This document shows positions 1-11,917 of a stretch of DNA of 52,071 bases, piece by piece. The DNA lies in assembly GCF_032854445.1 (NCBI RefSeq), contig NC_088301.1, positions 43,521,116 through 43,573,186 on the forward strand, in the 5' to 3' direction. The stretch is from Liolophura sinensis. Taxonomy: Eukaryota > Mollusca > Polyplacophora > Chitonida > Chitonidae. Below the pieces are notes generated by a model. That model made no database searches, was not told where the DNA came from, and was given only the letters and a program-made list of their open reading frames with translations. Position 1 is the stretch's first letter; the number at the start of each line of letters is the position of its first letter. Both the position numbers and the translations under genes were made by a program.

Positions 1-1836
1 AACCTATAAAACTAAGACAGGAATTATAATGTGAAGACATGAAAGATGCTAAATAAAATGTGCCCCGGGAAAACAAGCAAGGGACAAAGGAGTCTTGTCC
101 TTAGCCGTACTGGGTAGTTCTACAATATATTTATTAACCAGTACTATTCTTTGCATAGTGTAAAAGTAATTTAATATACATTAAAGAGAAACTAGAACAA
201 CTAAGCCATCTATGATCTTATCTTATTATTGAAATATGAAATTAAAAAATGAATATTGGAAGCACATGGCATTAAAGCATATGGTTAGAAAATGTATCAA
301 AAGAAAACCTGTCTTAGTGGAGTAAATATCAGCTGTCTACAGAAAACAAGGCTGCAGTCTATTAAGAAATCTGAACGCTGTTGAGACCGACATGAATAAA
401 CCTCTGTCACACTCTGATTCAATATATCCACAATGACAATGGTAGGCAATACTTTAAAGGATACTATAGAACGAAGATTATGTTTCTCCGCCAAATGAAG
501 AAAATTATGACCCAGAATTTTTGCCAAAAAAAAACTTAATTTTGGGGATATTTTTATACTTGTTAATTACCCCTCTATATTATGCATATTTTCCATTAAT
601 GGTCAAATTTTTTCAGAAATAACGTCATCGTCTTGCTTGGAACTCGGTGAACACTCATGAAGTGCCCACAGCACGGCTTCTTCAGGCCAGCTTGGCGCCC
701 ACTCTGTGCCTCTATTTGGTCTGTTCCCCACACCCCGCCCCCCATTAGTCCAGTCCCTTTCAGTCTGTCCCCAACCAGAGTTCTTTTTAAACAGGGATCA
801 ACTCTGATGTCACCGCTGCAAGCTACTTAATTTCCAGACTGACGTCTGCCCCCAAGTTTAAGTTGAAAAATTTGATTGTATTGTTATATGTTATTTTACA
901 CACTAAAACCTGCACATTAAGAAATAAAACCAAAGGGTTTCATGTATCCTTTAATATAACAAAGAGTGAAGATCAATAGTTTCATCAATGCCATGTAACA
1001 TACATACATGTAAAAACCGGAAATTCCAGACAGAATACATGAACTAAGACGGTGATGAAATCCATTTGTGTGAAGACATTGTCATTTTACAGATGATGGT
1101 GCAAATCACTGCATTGTAACATGGGCAGGTACATACAACAATGAACATTATCCACACTTCTTGAATACAACTCCTTGACCTTGTCCTCATCCTCAGGGGA
1201 AATTATTTGTTCCATAAAATTAATGATAGTTTTGTCATTGCAACCCCCATCTACATACATGAAGACATGTAAAATAAGCATTCCAAACATGCTTGCTCTA
1301 AAATAAATATTTAACAAAATAAGCCATGGATTATGGATTACATGACATAGTGCCAATGCTCAAATGCCCGGATTTGCCCCACCATACCTTAAAGCGACAA
1401 TGTCACAGTCAAAAGGGTGGTGTCGACCCGTTAAACTCCATATTTCATTTACACAAAACAAAATGGATGGGAACTTATCACTGTATTTTGCTTAGACCTG
1501 CAACTTGGGAGTTAAAATATCCATGCATGTGTTCTAAACATACCTTATTCAGTGATATATAAAATATGTCGACACGTAGTTATGAGACAGCATTTTATAT
1601 ATGAGAGATCACAGGATCACAGGTGAAACTTGGCGTTTTCCTCAGTAGGAATCCACAGGTTTGTTACAAAATATCATGTCTAACTTTGGTACATTAGCTT
1701 TATTTTTTCCCCAACATTCCCTGATACGACAAATACCGAAGGAATAAGCCCAAATTCGAAACAGCTGAGACAAGACACTAAAGGCATATTAACTTGACCA
1801 TTAACAGGACAGGAAACTGAATGTACATTGCCTTAC
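1..1836 (-). other. foxP intron (3' part outside window)
   Basis: The intron after the zinc-finger exon, open to the left edge. I searched for the expected next exon (the His-containing half of the finger and the leucine zipper) and did not find it. A GC-richer island at about 610-860 contains a CCCC-rich run near 732-743 and no frame resembling FoxP. Confidence 0.7.
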
Positions 1837-1972
1837 TTTAAAAATGTTGGAAAGTCTTCACATGGTGTGTCACAGCCTGGCCATTTACACACACCATGCC
1901 CATACAGCGGATGCGAATTGGGCACTTCCTCTGCTTTTATCCCAATCTGGGGCTGGCCCATCATCATTCCAC
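1837..1972 (-). CDS. foxP: FoxP zinc-finger exon, first half of C2H2 finger (residues 309-354)
   Basis: Acceptor CTCTTTCACAG before 1972 and donor TTTAAA/GTAAGG after 1837. It is 136 nt; the first two bases finish the previous Gly codon and the last two begin a Lys codon. After [20 protein letters not shown] comes [20 protein letters not shown] and PTFLK. This is nearly identical to the vertebrate FOXP zinc-finger start ([13 protein letters not shown]), with the C-x4-C pair visible. The two His ligands and the leucine zipper, used for dimerisation, must be on the next exon beyond the left edge. IKAE is a possible SUMO site. This is the most decisive single piece of evidence for FoxP. Confidence 0.95.
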
Positions 1973-2365
1973 CTGTGAAAGAGTCAAGTCACAAATACAG
2001 ACACCATCTGCAGCAGACACTGACAGCAACTTTAGCCACGTGCCTCTGTACTAGGCTACACCGCCAGATGTTTGCATTAAATTGGAATAATGTTTTGCCA
2101 ACACCAAAGTACAAACAAATACAATACAATACACCTGCAATGTGTTTGTTTATGATTTGACAGACATTATTCTGGTTTGTTTTTTTTTTCTTGCTCTCAC
2201 AAATGTTTTGTCTTCACTAACAAGTTAGTAATAAACGAAAAAATAAAATCAACAAGACCGGAACAGAAAGAACATTTCTCATGAAAAGTAACAAATTTGC
2301 CATCAATAATCAGAACAGTTTTTTTTAATAATAATAAACGAAAATGTTTGTTACGCATAACACAC
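1973..2365 (-). other. Short foxP intron between linker and zinc-finger exons
   Basis: 393 bp if the longest upstream exon form is used. T- and A-rich, no repeat element and no open frame of interest. Confidence 0.7.
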
Positions 2366-2548
2366 CAGAAAGTAAGAAGCTGTCCGATGACACACCGTTT
2401 GAGAGGAAGTTTGGGTTGTGGAGGAGTGAAGATGCCCCTTGGTTTCCCATGGACATACCGTTGACTGGACTCTTAAGACCTCCTTCTTCCATGCCACCCT
2501 GTTGGGACACCTCCTTCCATAGTGCCTGGAGCTCCGAAGGCGTCATCC
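2366..2548 (-). CDS. foxP: FoxP exon with conserved MTPSELQALWKEV segment (residues 248-309)
   Basis: Acceptor GTGTTAAAG precedes 2548, with a branch-point-like CTAAT about 35 nt upstream. The exon starts GG ATG ACG, which completes the Gly codon left in phase 1 by the previous exon (VPQ-G-MTPSEL). The segment MTPSELQALWKEVSQQGGME matches the vertebrate FOXP stretch just before the zinc finger (L-S-P-A-E-I-Q-Q-L-W-K-E-V). The following Gly/Ser/Asn-rich linker has little similarity. The left limit is uncertain: donors CTG/GTGTGT (2366), ACG/GTGTGT (2396) and ACG/GTATGT (2459) are all phase 1 and all rejoin the zinc-finger exon. The longest form is listed. The frame stays open upstream to an ATG at 2744. 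Confidence 0.92.
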
Positions 2549-5099
2549 CTTTAACACATGAATTCAAGCACATGATATTAGAGTTCAGGTAAGACTGGGC
2601 TCCAGAGTGTGTTGCATGCCCCTCACTCAAGTGGGCCTTGCTCAGTTGCATATACTGACCCACTGCCATGTCCAGATACCACCTATACAGTCCAGAGTCA
2701 GCTGGCACTGGAGTAACCACATTGGCACCTTTCCTCCTCCACATCACTTGTTTTTTTTTTTTTTGCTTTAAGCAGGTGTGAAAATATTACACCAAGCACA
2801 ATGCAGCTCAATACTTGTGTAACAGAAAAAACTAACAGTCAAAATCACAGTAGTAATTCACTGTGGCACATCAGGAAGACGATTATTCAGGCAGAGTAAA
2901 TTGGAATGGAAGTCTTTTTTCCTAGTAAGATGTGTATAAGTGTTGCCTGTAAATGTCTCAGGTAATAACATTGTCATCACGTGATTGCATCAGTGAGGTA
3001 ATAATTCTGCAGCTGGGCATCTCTTCTTTAGGTAAGACAGCAGCACCATGTCAGAGTGCATGTACATGAACCTCAAACGACCAGAAACCCCAGCAAAAAT
3101 ACAATATCCAATGCTGAATCCAATGTCTTACAACTTCAATCATCTCATCATTAAAATGTCTCTCTTTTCCACAATCCTGAGATAACTGGCTTTCTGCAAA
3201 TGCAGGCTTATCAGGAAAAAGATGCTTAGGCTAGCTCTATGAGAATCAGCCCAGGTTCTGGTAACAGCCTTTGGTCAAGTTAAACTATTCATGGATTTCT
3301 CCCACTGACCACCGAATAGTCTCCTGCTATATTTGGCGCAAACAAAACAAGTGATTTCAACACTGATCAATGCTGTGGCAAGGCAAAGCTTGCCCCTGCT
3401 TCAGACAATTCCAGGCACTAATGAGAAACGTGTTGTTTACACACAATCCCTTTATCCCACACCGAACAACTCTAACTCTGTCCATCCAGTTTATCACCAC
3501 TTCAACTTTTGTGTCAGCCCTGCCAATAAATACCTGTTTATCAGATTGGTGGTGTGCACTAGGCAGTGAGAGGGGAGGATATGAGAGCCTGTACATAACA
3601 CATACATGTACAACAGTAAACAAAGACTGGGCCATGTTGATAGTGGCAGGTGAGGCAAGCCCACTACAACATGTGACTAAGGCAGGTTAACCAATAACAC
3701 TTTATCAAGTTTTAGCATCATTTACTGTCTGGAGCCTGGAGTGTATTTTAAATTAGAAGCCTTACTTGCCATATAAATACTGAGAAAACAAAAAAAGCTG
3801 ATATGTTAATTCATAGACTGTGGGACGACTCTCTTATGTACAGGATTATTACCCATCACACCCATGTGTCTATAGTGGACTGGCCCACTCAGCTAGGTCA
3901 TTAGTTTACCAGAATCGAGTAAACAACGTCTGTTTTCACACTGTAAGCTCTGGGTACAAAAAAACAACACCACAGGATATGATTGTGAAATGATAAACAG
4001 AACGGCTAGGACTAAATCCAACCCATGTTTGTTTAGTGCCTCAGAATATGAAACCCAAGATGACGTTCCGATAAAATAAACATGCCAAAGTAGACATAAA
4101 TGACCAAAATGAAACCATCTTCATGTTCTCATGCACAGCAAAACACTCCCAAAAATCAATAATATCTGATATTATTATTTGCACACACGTTCTTTCACAG
4201 CAGCATTTAAGTAATACAGCATGGAAACCGCAGTTATACTGTGAAAATGTATATAGGCTTTAATACCCTGTTAACATCTGTACATAATCAGTACAGCAGT
4301 CCGTATAAACTCAGCTGTTAAAATAGATGAGAAAGTTTTCTTAGGAAATAAAACTGGATGAAATTTGATTTTCATTCCCCTTGTTTTCCTGCTACAAAAT
4401 ATTTATTTTAAACTTATACGTGTAAACTGTGTGTACATGTACATAAAATGAAATGCACCTTAGCTTAACCTGTATGTCTGACTGAATATCACAAGGCAAC
4501 TATGCACATGCACAGACTGTAGAACAGTGCAATAAACTGAGATAATCCGAATTCTTCAAAGGTGAATATTAATGGACATCCTGAAAATCAGCTATTTCCA
4601 ACATCAACATGTAACTGAACACAAAATGCTTAATCTGCAATTTATGCATACACTAGCTGGACATGAAGGTTTCATACTTGAACTCTCTTGGTCTGTGCAT
4701 ATGCATGCATTTGCAAATCAAGTATGTGGCAGCTTCTTGATTGACAATCAAAAGTTATCTCCCTTGCATTCTCACACTACAGACATATCCACTACTTCTC
4801 ATCAGCATCACCTTGTCGATTTTTTGAGAGTTATCTATTCAGAGAATCACACCAGCTTTAGATGACTCATGACTTTAAAACAAAAAAAGTGTAATATCAA
4901 AACAATTTTTCAGGACAATTATTAACAATTTCTGCTATACAGGCAAATTGTCAATTATTATCAAGGGGCCAAAGCGAAAATGTGTTTCTGAAATCAGCTG
5001 CTCATCAGTTTGTGAGGACTTATCTATTACAATGTTGCTGTTTTCTCTTCTCTCCCAACTGTGGTGGCCCAAAGGAAAATGAACAAATCTAATTTCCTT

Positions 5100-6300
5100 C
5101 ACCTCCGCTCCGGACGACAACTTTATTGGTGCTGGGGCACACAGAGCGCACAATTGGTTAGTTTCCTAAAGTTTTGTTGTGCTAGAAGACGCAATCTGCG
5201 GGGGGACAGACAGGGCTTAGCCTGGCCTCTGTGAAAAACTAGCCGGGAACAGTGGCGTTTGTTTACGCACGGCCCAATCGAAGGGCCACAGTCAGCAGAC
5301 TGATTGAATTTACGTCGTGCTCAGCTGGGGCCAGGCCACTGCGAAGACGACTAATTCTAAATATTGGCATTTCCTGCGCCTCACAACATATTTCTACTGT
5401 CAACACTGAGCAGAAATATATTTATGGCAAGTTAATTTCTCGAAGCCCCAATTCCAATGATTTTTGGTCATTGGTAAACAGCCAAGGGCACAGCCAATAT
5501 GTAGAGGGGCTTCCTCAAATAAATCCTAAACACACTCGCCTGATGAATCTATTCAGCTCTAATTCCTCGCCTGCCATTCTCAAATCAGTCTTTGTACACA
5601 ACAGGCCATGGCTTTGGGGCAGATGGTCTCCCAAGTAAATTAACTTTTGCTTTTGATCTGTGGTTATTTATTTTACGTCCTATGTTTACTCCAACCACTG
5701 CCGGGTCCATGTTATCGGATTTCTCTCTTGCCAAATGGTGGAGGGCTATCTGGGGCCTGAGTCCAGGGGAGCTACCAATTGTGGGACTGGAATCACAGGC
5801 GGAACCAGCTTTCCTCTATTGACACAGGTCAAGTCAGACTACTTCGCTAAGCGTCTTCTTCTAACTTTCCAATATCCTTAGCCTCTGCTCAATCAAGCCC
5901 TCATCGAGGGTCTTTGATTTTTACCATAGCTGGTCACGAAATAATCCGGAGACAGGGTGAAGTAAGATTTCTATCCACTCATCCCATTACCAGTGATATC
6001 CAAGCCACTTGAGATCCTCAATAACACATGGTCTGGCCAAAATATAGCGACAACTCAAACAAAACAGCTCCCGTTTCCAATAGCCCATTTACATCGGCTT
6101 CTGAAACAGCTCTAAATCTAACTGCTCGAAGGGCATCTTTATATTTCAAGCCATCCCCTCAAAATCTCACTTTTGGCAACACTCTCAAGGAATTTATTTA
6201 AACAATACCTTAGCCGGAACTCAGCATTGTAAATAATTCAGACATCAGCTATCCATTCACTGTGTCACTTGTTGCTAACTTTGTGTACGAGTTTTTCGGC
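5100..6300. promoter_or_regulatory. Higher-GC intronic island (candidate enhancer)
   Basis: Complex, higher-GC sequence with CpGs between AT-rich flanks. It contains a forkhead-type TGTTTAC at 5260-5266 in the context GCGTTTGTTTACGCAC. An open frame on the plus strand (5252-5638, GTG start) has no recognisable domain, so I read it as chance. The regulatory role is inferred only from composition. Confidence 0.25.
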
Positions 6301-7209
6301 CATACAAGGACCAGAAAGTTTCATGACCTTTGAGGTCTGAAAGGTCATTGTTTGACCTTGAGGGGCAATGGTGTGCTCAGCAATGGCAAGATTGATGTGA
6401 TGGAGGTCAAGTGGACAGCTCCATGTAGGACATTAACCATTATTGTAGTCCATAAAACTAGACTTCACCTGTAAATTAGGGACTGAAAATTTCCACCAAA
6501 GTTTGATCAGTTTGAGGCAGAGTGACGGTAAAGCTTTAATAATTGATATGGCATTACATCAACTGGCAGCAAAATGGTTCACAGAAATGATTCAATAACT
6601 TCAAATTTACACAAGGGCTTCAAGCCAATATTTAGTAGAATGATGACATATGTGCCTTTATAAACCAAAACCTGTTAGAAAAAACAAGGCATCTTCATGA
6701 ATACGAGTCATAGGGATAGATTTAATGAGAACTAGTTAATATTCGTGTAGATGATATTGAAATACAAGAATGTATGATGTTGGTATTAACTGAGACAAAT
6801 GACTGCCGTATGAAAGTCTTATGCTGGTATATCAAGACAAACAAACTAAGCAATTTCGAAGTACATCTACACATGCATGTCATGCACACCACACCACAAC
6901 ACCTCAAGAAATAGTATTTTTTTCTTTTTTTTTTTTGCTATTTAAAAATTAAAGATTGCCACTGAGGACAAACTACTAGAGGTAGTTTTGATCTCACCAG
7001 TGAGTAATTGTAGCACTAAAATGAGATACAAATCAATACACTGAAAGTCAGAGTGTTTTCCACAACTGATAAACATGTGTAGTATCAAAGAAACTGTTCA
7101 ACATGTAGATAACTTAATATATTTTTTTTCTTTTTGTAGGGGACAGAAGGATAACAGTTCATAGAGTGTTATAAATACCATTCATTAGACTGCACAGTGG
7201 GTGAGTGAA

Positions 7210-7225
7210 GGGGGGGGGGGGGGGG
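7210..7225 (+). repeat. G16 homopolymer
   Basis: Sixteen consecutive G on the plus strand (C on the transcribed-sense strand). Likely length-polymorphic and able to form G-quadruplex structure in the strand that is not the foxP sense strand. Confidence 0.9.
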
Positions 7226-8689
7226 CTGGAATAGTAGGGTTATTGCTCCACTGCATGTAGTTTCCTTATGCACTGATTCTCCCAGGTTTAATACTGCTCA
7301 AACAGCCCTTAGGTAAACAGACAAGTTCTCCACACTTGGCTGATTAATGAATAAATGAATAGTGTGATAAATAAATGCATAAATAAATAATTAAACTAAA
7401 GACATACTACATGTTTAAAAGCCAAGAGATAAAAGATGTACCCTGAATGCAAACAATATAAATATACATATATATTAATGGTGTTGTACTAGCTGACCTT
7501 GAGCTCATTCATCTTAACACACAGTCGACATGTTACATCTGTTGTTAAATTGCTACATTCACTATCATGGGACTCAGACCTGCTGCTGCAGATGTCTTCA
7601 AATTGTCAAAGCTGTATGTGACGAAAACAAGTTTTACATAATCTTGACAGAATCCTGAATCATCTCATCATGCAGTAATAATAAAGACCATAACTTAGCA
7701 ATTAACACAAGTATAATCAACGTATCCACTTAGACAGCAATTTTCAAATCCCTTGTGTCCTACTGCTATGGTGGACTTGGCTCTTCTTCAAGAACTTAAG
7801 ATCATCTTCTTTTTTTGTAACAATAATTCACTTCTGTTCATCATCAAAACAAAAATAAACCTTAAGATTCTCCACAAGTTACCAACCATTCTTTTAATGG
7901 TGTCATTTTCTTAATTTCAATTCAAATATTCAACAAGTTTATCTTTTATTGAAAATAGTATTGACTCGTATTGTAAATGGCAGTTAGTGAAGTTGCTTTC
8001 AATGTGATTGGTACATTTAATTTTGACATTATGGTCTTTATTATTCACAAATAACTAATAGATACAAAGTAAGAATTACTGAAGGATTACAAGAAACATG
8101 TTTTTATAGCTTACAACTTTGACAGGTTAAGGACAGCACACTCTACAAACACCTTGTTGCAGATTAGTGAATGGAAGAGTACAGTTGATTATTCCTTACT
8201 GCTTAAATGGAAAGAATAAGACTGACCTCAGATCTATCTCCACCAGCACTTGCATGCTATCATAAAATAACCTCTTGCAGATAGTTTGTCATGTATACCA
8301 ATGATAAGAATAAAATCACTACAAGTACAGGTGGGTGTTGTGAAAGGTAACTGTCAACCAACAGATTCTCTTGTAGTTTACCTGTATAATATACCTGAAT
8401 CCTGTCAGGTGTTCAGCAACGTAAAGTCAAGAGTGGGCTTCCTCAGATTTGCCATCTCCTCTAACCTCTGATATGGATTTTATTTGTAAACTATTTATTT
8501 GGAACATTCTCCTGGGGCTTGAAATTCCACAAAGATTCACACAATTTGACTTTGTATCCCTTATTTGTTTTTCTTGTTTTACATTTATTCTTTAACATCT
8601 GCTGAGAAACTAGACAATGCTATAAAAACCTTGGGTAAATTTATTTTTCCCAAAACTTTGAAGACATAAATATTGACCTGGATGTAAAA

Positions 8690-9720
8690 AGGAGACACAT
8701 GGATATTATTTGGAATTATACAGGCGTGTTTGTCTGTCGGGGAGACATCCGAAGATGGGGTGATGATGAAAATCAGCCGGCGCTTTGAGACTGATTATTC
8801 TGTGAGCACAAACCTTACCAATGGCCACATATAATATCTGTTCATGATGCACAAATATTTACTGTTGACCCTCTGGCCGCACACTCATTGACATGATAGG
8901 AAGACGAGGTCTGGGAGCCAGCCGTGTCCTCTCTCAGTCCTGGACCAGACGCCTTGGCTCCCATCACACCTAGCGCCTACAAACACTCTCGCATCTTCAA
9001 AAGACATTTTAATTTTCCTCTGATATGCCAAAGTTCATTGTTCCTCTGCTATTGTCTTTTTTGTTTTCCCTTCCACCTGTGTTCGGTTGCTCAAAGCCCT
9101 TCCCAAACAAGCGAGTAAATAATATTGGGCCGTTGTAATTTAGCGGGTAATACCGAACAAATTTGAGGGGTCTTAAGAGGAGATTTGTGCTTGGGGAATC
9201 TAAGCACTACACCTGGCTGTGGAAAACAACCCCTAAGACAGCATTGGACCACATCACGCTGTCATAAATACTTAAAATGACACAGAGACCCTCTCCGCAT
9301 CACCATCCTCACTTCTATCTGCTTACCTGTCACTAAGGCCGGTCAAACTCATAGCCACAAACTTAATTACCTGACAGTCACAAAAACAGTCTGTCACTCA
9401 CAAGGCACAATGTTTGGCCAGCACCACTACATCAAACCTGCACACAGTCAATTAATTACCTGCAGATTAACACCTGTTTACAGACGAGGAAATCCCCAAT
9501 CCTTCACCTCATTGTTTAATGCTCCACAGAAAAGTCCCACAACTATGGAGGTCAGGTGGGTCAACAAGTTAGAAACACCAATCTTAAGAAGAAACCATTG
9601 CCTGGTCCTCAGCAACCAAGTACTGACTCTGAAATTAGATTACTATCCACGCCTGAAAAGACAAACCCTTAACTTTGGGATACCTAGTTTCAACAGCATC
9701 TGTACAGGGCCATATTAACT
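8690..9720. promoter_or_regulatory. Higher-GC intronic island (candidate enhancer)
   Basis: A complex stretch in the 9.1-kb intron, free of simple repeats, with a forkhead-type TGTTTAC at 9475-9481. No splice-bounded frame resembling FoxP was seen on the minus strand. Regulatory role inferred. Confidence 0.25.
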
Positions 9721-10294
9721 TTACATAAATTAACATTAATGTGTTTCTTGTTCTCTACAGACTTTACAAAAGAACTGAGTTATGGAGATTACCATGTGCT
9801 GTTGAAGAAGTGAATGATAATATGCATATATATATTTCCAGACTAAATTCTTCCTGACTTTCTGACTTCACAAAGAGTACATAAAAAGCGTGACTAACAG
9901 CACAAGGCAATAATTATGAACATTCCACTACAATTTCTGCTTGCCTCACAAAACACACTATCTCAAATTTCAACAACTTTGACGTTTCACACAGCTGTCT
10001 GTAACACTTGATTTTTTAGCTCTATGTCCATAAACAGCTCACTCTTTTTAATCCTCCCCACCACAAAATTGGTGTAGCCATTAAAACAATAAGGCAATAA
10101 TAAACTAATCAACAAATATCACACCATACATGCAGGTGCAATGTATCCTCTGAACATGGGAAAGGTGTTAAGAGCTGTTGAGGATATCAGAGTACAAGGG
10201 ACAAAATAACCACAAAATAATGAGAACCCCCCCCTCCCCCAAACAAAATTATCCTCTTACATGAACAAAACAACTCCTACAGCACAATGTCCAG

Positions 10295-10297
<3 letters not shown>

Positions 10298-10325
<28 letters not shown>
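10298..10325. repeat. AT dinucleotide microsatellite
   Basis: About 14 uninterrupted TA units in the 9.1-kb intron. Confidence 0.9.
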
Positions 10326-11661
10326 ACCTCTCACTTAACAGTACATTAAGACTCATCTTAACAATAATTACTGTAAATCTTCAACCTTTTCAGCTCTGTT
10401 TTCAGTGGAATTTATGCATATAATTACCGGGTAATATGAAAATGACACAAAAATGGTCTGTTTACGTCACTTAAGTTGCAAGCTTCATAAAACTGTGCAG
10501 ATTATTTCTCTACTGCAAAAAAAGTCTCTCAGAATGTTTCAAAATACCGGTAACAGTGGTGGTTGAATAGGTTAAAGAATAAGGGAACACAGCTTTCATA
10601 AGAAAGTATGACTTACTAAAATAACCACAAATCATATGTACAAATTTTAAATAGGTGTGTGTCTGAAGTTTTAATCTGTTCTTGGTGAGTATGATTTATT
10701 CAACTTAGTCAGGAATAAAATAACTCAATGTTGTTGTTTTTTGGGATTAAAATAAAGTCTCTAACAACAAAGGGCTTGGGATTACAATGTCAGTAATCTG
10801 GAGTTAAGGGTACACTGATCCAGGTATCTCCTCAGAAACTAGCTCAAACATTGTAATCTGTTTAAATGGGAATTACTTAAGTTTCAAAACCTCTCCTCCA
10901 CCCTCCCACCAACAGACACAGAAAGAATAACAAGTCCTGAAGCTATTTCACCAACCATATCTAATGCTCAACAGGTCATACGAGAGAAAGCCGTATATCC
11001 TTATCCGGATACCTAATGAAACATTTATCACGGTAAATGATTTAAAATATCACCCATAACTATGTTACACGTTTTACCTGATTCGGAGTTCTATAAAATC
11101 TTACATGTAGGTATACTGAACTTGTCTGGAAAGTAAAATGATATCCTACTTGGAATATATTAGTTTCCAAAAATCACTTTTTGGGGGACTAAATTTTTGG
11201 CATTTACCTTATGTTAAAAACTCTTCATTGAGTAACACCCTTAGTGCTGACTATGGATGCAAAGCTATTAGAAATCTCCAACATTGGTACCTGGTGACTG
11301 GGAGATCCCTTAAATGCATAACACCTATTCATATTCACTTTGACAATCAGGTATGTCCAGGATACTAGTTTTTCACAGAATGAGATATATATATATATAT
11401 ATTTCCACGGTCAACAATTCTGCTGAAGATTAATTTAACGTATTTCACCAAAAGTTTGGTATGCAAATATGCACTGTCAAAAGCATATAAAGGACTTACG
11501 ATACTTTGATGTGTCAACAGCTTATGTTTTCTAATAAGAACTTAATCGAACTTCACAAAATGCCCTCAAGCGTCCCAATAAGGTGGACGAATCAAGAGCA
11601 AAATGTGTCACTTGAAAAATGTTAACTTAAAGTGTAATACAGCAATACAAAAATGTCTTAC

Positions 11662-11917
11662 CTTGAGGTACTGCAAATGGCTGGACGAGCCCCATTCCCT
11701 GAGATAGAAGATACTGGCGCTGAGTTAGCTGGATCTGCTGTATTAGTTGTTGTTGTTGTACAGCCAGTTGCTGCAATTGTTGCTGAAGGTGTTTGCTGTT
11801 TTTATTCTTATCAGACTGTTGTTGTTGTTGCATCAGTTGCGACTGCTGTAATACATTGAGTTGTAGCTGTTCATTTAACTGGTGCAGAATTGTTTCTTGT
11901 AGCTTCTGCTGCTGTTG
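11662..11917 (-). CDS. foxP: FoxP Gln-rich exon 2 (residues 163-248)
   Basis: Acceptor TTCTAATTACAG before 11917 and donor CTCAAG/GTAAGA after 11662. It is 256 nt, phase 0 in and phase 1 out. It begins QQQQKLQETILHQLNEQLQL, has MQQQQQSDKNKNSKH in the middle and ends QGMGLVQPFAVPQ plus one base. It aligns with the vertebrate FOXP2 region from the long polyQ tract (Q-rich, then G-K-Q-A-K-E-Q-Q) to R-Q-G-L-I-S-I-P-P-G. The longest pure Gln run here is five, so the vertebrate-type polyQ expansion is absent. The first codons (CAACAGCAGCAG) offer in-frame alternative acceptors that would trim only Gln residues. Confidence 0.93.

Larger units (their letters stand above)
2549..11661 (-). other. 9.1-kb foxP intron
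   Basis: Mostly AT-rich. It holds two higher-GC islands (about 5.1-6.3 and 8.7-9.7 kb), a G16 run (7210-7225), an AT dinucleotide run (10298-10325) and a short one at about 11386-11402. No further FoxP-like exon was found. The flanking exon phases match directly, so none is required. Confidence 0.6.

Noticed and set aside
1087-1356. Possible next FoxP exon (89-codon minus-strand frame)
   Set aside because: The translation has neither the H-L-x-x-E-H half of the zinc finger nor the leucine zipper expected next.
2549-2744. Alternative acceptors upstream of 2548 for the canonical transcript
   Set aside because: The AG sites I checked in this stretch leave 0 or 1 base before the codon, which does not fit the phase-1 donor at 11662. 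Only 2548 supplies the required two bases.
5252-5638. 128-codon plus-strand open frame
   Set aside because: Begins at GTG, has no recognisable domain, no neighbouring promoter or splice signals, and lies in a GC-richer island where stop codons are rarer.
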